DNA of 5,974 bases from Campylobacterota bacterium (GTDB lineage: Bacteria; Campylobacterota; Campylobacteria; Campylobacterales; SZUA-545): positions 1-5,974 of the forward strand of contig JAUPLZ010000281.1 in NCBI GenBank assembly GCA_030836705.1, written 5' to 3'. Every line of letters starts with the position of its first letter. Position 1 is the first letter of the stretch. This document shows positions 5,690 to 5,974 of the stretch, one piece after another. The notes under the pieces were generated by a model. The model saw nothing but the letters and a program-made list of their open reading frames with translations. It did no database searches and was not told the origin of the DNA. The translations under genes were made by a program, and so were the position numbers.

Positions 5690-5792
5690 CAAACATAAAA
5701 CTTAAACAATGATAAATCAAATAACCCATTCAGCACCAAGCCCCTAAAAACAGGGCTGTCGCTAAACTTACAAAACGCTTAAGCGAGATAAC
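5658..5792 (-). pseudogene. Possible remnant of a small hydrophobic protein, one stop inside
   Basis: Directly after the stop of the minus-strand gene, the same frame reads 20 codons (including KRFVSLATALFLGAWC) to a TGA at 5730-5732. It then restarts at ATG 5727-5729 for 23 codons (MGYLIYHCLSFMFASILLVYAVK) to TAG at 5658-5660. Joined, these would make two hydrophobic helices, like a small membrane protein. No ribosome site or good start was seen for the first part, and TGA is a true stop in two other genes here. A T-rich strand easily gives hydrophobic translations, so this could be chance. Confidence 0.25.
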
Positions 5793-5810
5793 TTATTCGA
5801 CATAAGCGTT
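5774..5810. repeat. 8-bp inverted repeat over the end of the minus-strand gene
   Basis: AACGCTTA (5774-5781) pairs with TAAGCGTT (5803-5810), enclosing the stop codon of the minus-strand gene. On the minus strand the second arm is followed by TTGTAAG, completing a short TTTT run, so it could act as a weak terminator. A 10-bp palindrome CGCTTAAGCG (5776-5785) overlaps the left arm. Confidence 0.35.
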
Positions 5811-5974
5811 GTAGTCACAATACTCTATTATACTCCTTTTCAGATTATTTATCTCTTTTAAAATCACATATCTGTAATTTAATTTCATATCGTTTATATA
5901 TTTTATCGTTGACAATTTGCTAATTATCTCCAGCTCAATTGTCTTTATCCCGTTTTTTGTAAGCTTCCAAAGCC
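5793..5974 (-). CDS. C-terminal end of an unidentified minus-strand protein, cut by the window edge
   Basis: On the minus strand the frame is open from the right edge (first full codon 5970-5972) for 59 residues to TAA at 5793-5795; the start lies outside the window. The visible tail is rich in Lys, Ile, Asn and Glu, and looks helical (for example TIELEIISKLSTIKYIND and VILKEINNLKRSIIEY), ending CDYNAYVE. The other two minus-strand frames contain stops near the edge, while this one keeps protein-like composition in AT-rich DNA, which supports coding. No family was recognised. It does not resemble the C-terminus of Cas2, the Cas protein most often next to an array. It points in the same direction as the inferred CRISPR transcription and is convergent with the parAB operon. 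Confidence 0.5.
   Translation of the reverse strand, partial: LWKLTKNGIKTIELEIISKLSTIKYINDMKLNYRYVILKEINNLKRSIIEYCDYNAYVE

Larger units (their letters stand above)
5654..5792 (-). promoter_or_regulatory. Inferred CRISPR leader region
   Basis: This stretch lies between the least degenerate end of the array and the end of the minus-strand gene, where a leader is expected. On the minus strand it is T-rich. A possible promoter is TTGTTT (5704-5709) and TATTTT (5680-5685) with an 18-base gap, which would start transcription about 20 nt before the first repeat. A second candidate pair is TTGATT (5715-5720) and TATGTT (5692-5697), 17 bases apart. Both matches are imperfect and AT-rich DNA gives such matches by chance. 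No convincing plus-strand gene was found here. Confidence 0.3.

Noticed and set aside
5730..5732. TGA read as an amino acid, which would join the hydrophobic frame
   Set aside because: TGA ends the 73-aa gene and the dUTPase in this window, so the code is standard here.
5739..5757. AGCCC/GGGCT stem as a terminator or tRNA arm
   Set aside because: No T-run follows on either strand and no cloverleaf can be drawn around it.
5561..5792. Long open minus-strand frame running through the leader, one spacer and two CRISPR repeats
   Set aside because: It reads through repeat DNA, has no ribosome site, and ends inside a repeat. The openness follows from the T-rich strand.
5892..5914. tracrRNA anti-repeat candidate (GTTTATATATTTTATC resembling the repeat complement)
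   Set aside because: The match is loose and made of A/T runs, it lies inside a likely coding frame, and 29-nt repeats are not typical of tracrRNA-using systems.
1..5974. Classic chromosomal parS (TGTTTCACGTGAAACA-like)
   Set aside because: No match was seen on either strand; any centromere here must be of another type.

Overview
The window looks like part of a plasmid, phage-plasmid or integrated element from a Campylobacterota host (Sulfurimonas/Arcobacter/Campylobacter-like). The pointers are AT-rich, gene-dense DNA with many AGA arginine codons, and above all a dimeric, all-alpha dUTPase that I recall as closely resembling the Campylobacter jejuni enzyme. Replicon type and species cannot be fixed from 6 kb alone. 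No IS element, transposase, tRNA or rRNA was seen.

Positions 1-5422 form one tightly packed plus-strand gene string. In order: the end of a small two-helix membrane protein (1-234), a 73-aa hypothetical (247-468), a 203-aa hypothetical (479-1090), a probable 42-aa TTG-started ORF that bridges to the next gene (1068-1196), parA with an N-terminal helix-turn-helix (1189-2376), parB (2380-3522), a Ycf46-like AAA+ ATPase (3535-4731) and a dUTPase (4742-5422). Gaps are 12 nt or less, or genes overlap, and most starts have a clear Shine-Dalgarno, so this reads as one operon. ParA and ParB would segregate the replicon, and the dUTPase would keep uracil out of its DNA. The AAA+ protein is an unexplained partner, probably a remodelling ATPase. 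A set of three TTCTAAT half-sites at exact 11-bp steps lies just upstream of parA. It is a candidate operator or partition site, possibly bound by the ParA N-terminal domain.

Positions 5423-5974 differ. Next to the dUTPase stop is a four-repeat, three-spacer CRISPR array (about 5432-5653). Repeats are 29 nt and spacers 35-36 nt. The degenerate repeat at the dUTPase end and the GTTTTA-type repeat start on the minus strand indicate that the array is read leftwards, convergent with the operon, with its leader on the right. No cas gene is in view. The leader-side region (5654-5792) holds a perfect 10-bp inverted repeat, smaller palindromes and a hydrophobic minus-strand frame broken by one stop. 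The right edge holds the C-terminal end of an unidentified minus-strand gene (5793-5974).

The most interesting points are the mini-CRISPR array attached to a partition operon, the AAA+/dUTPase additions to parAB, the 11-bp phased half-sites, and the small TTG-started ORF.
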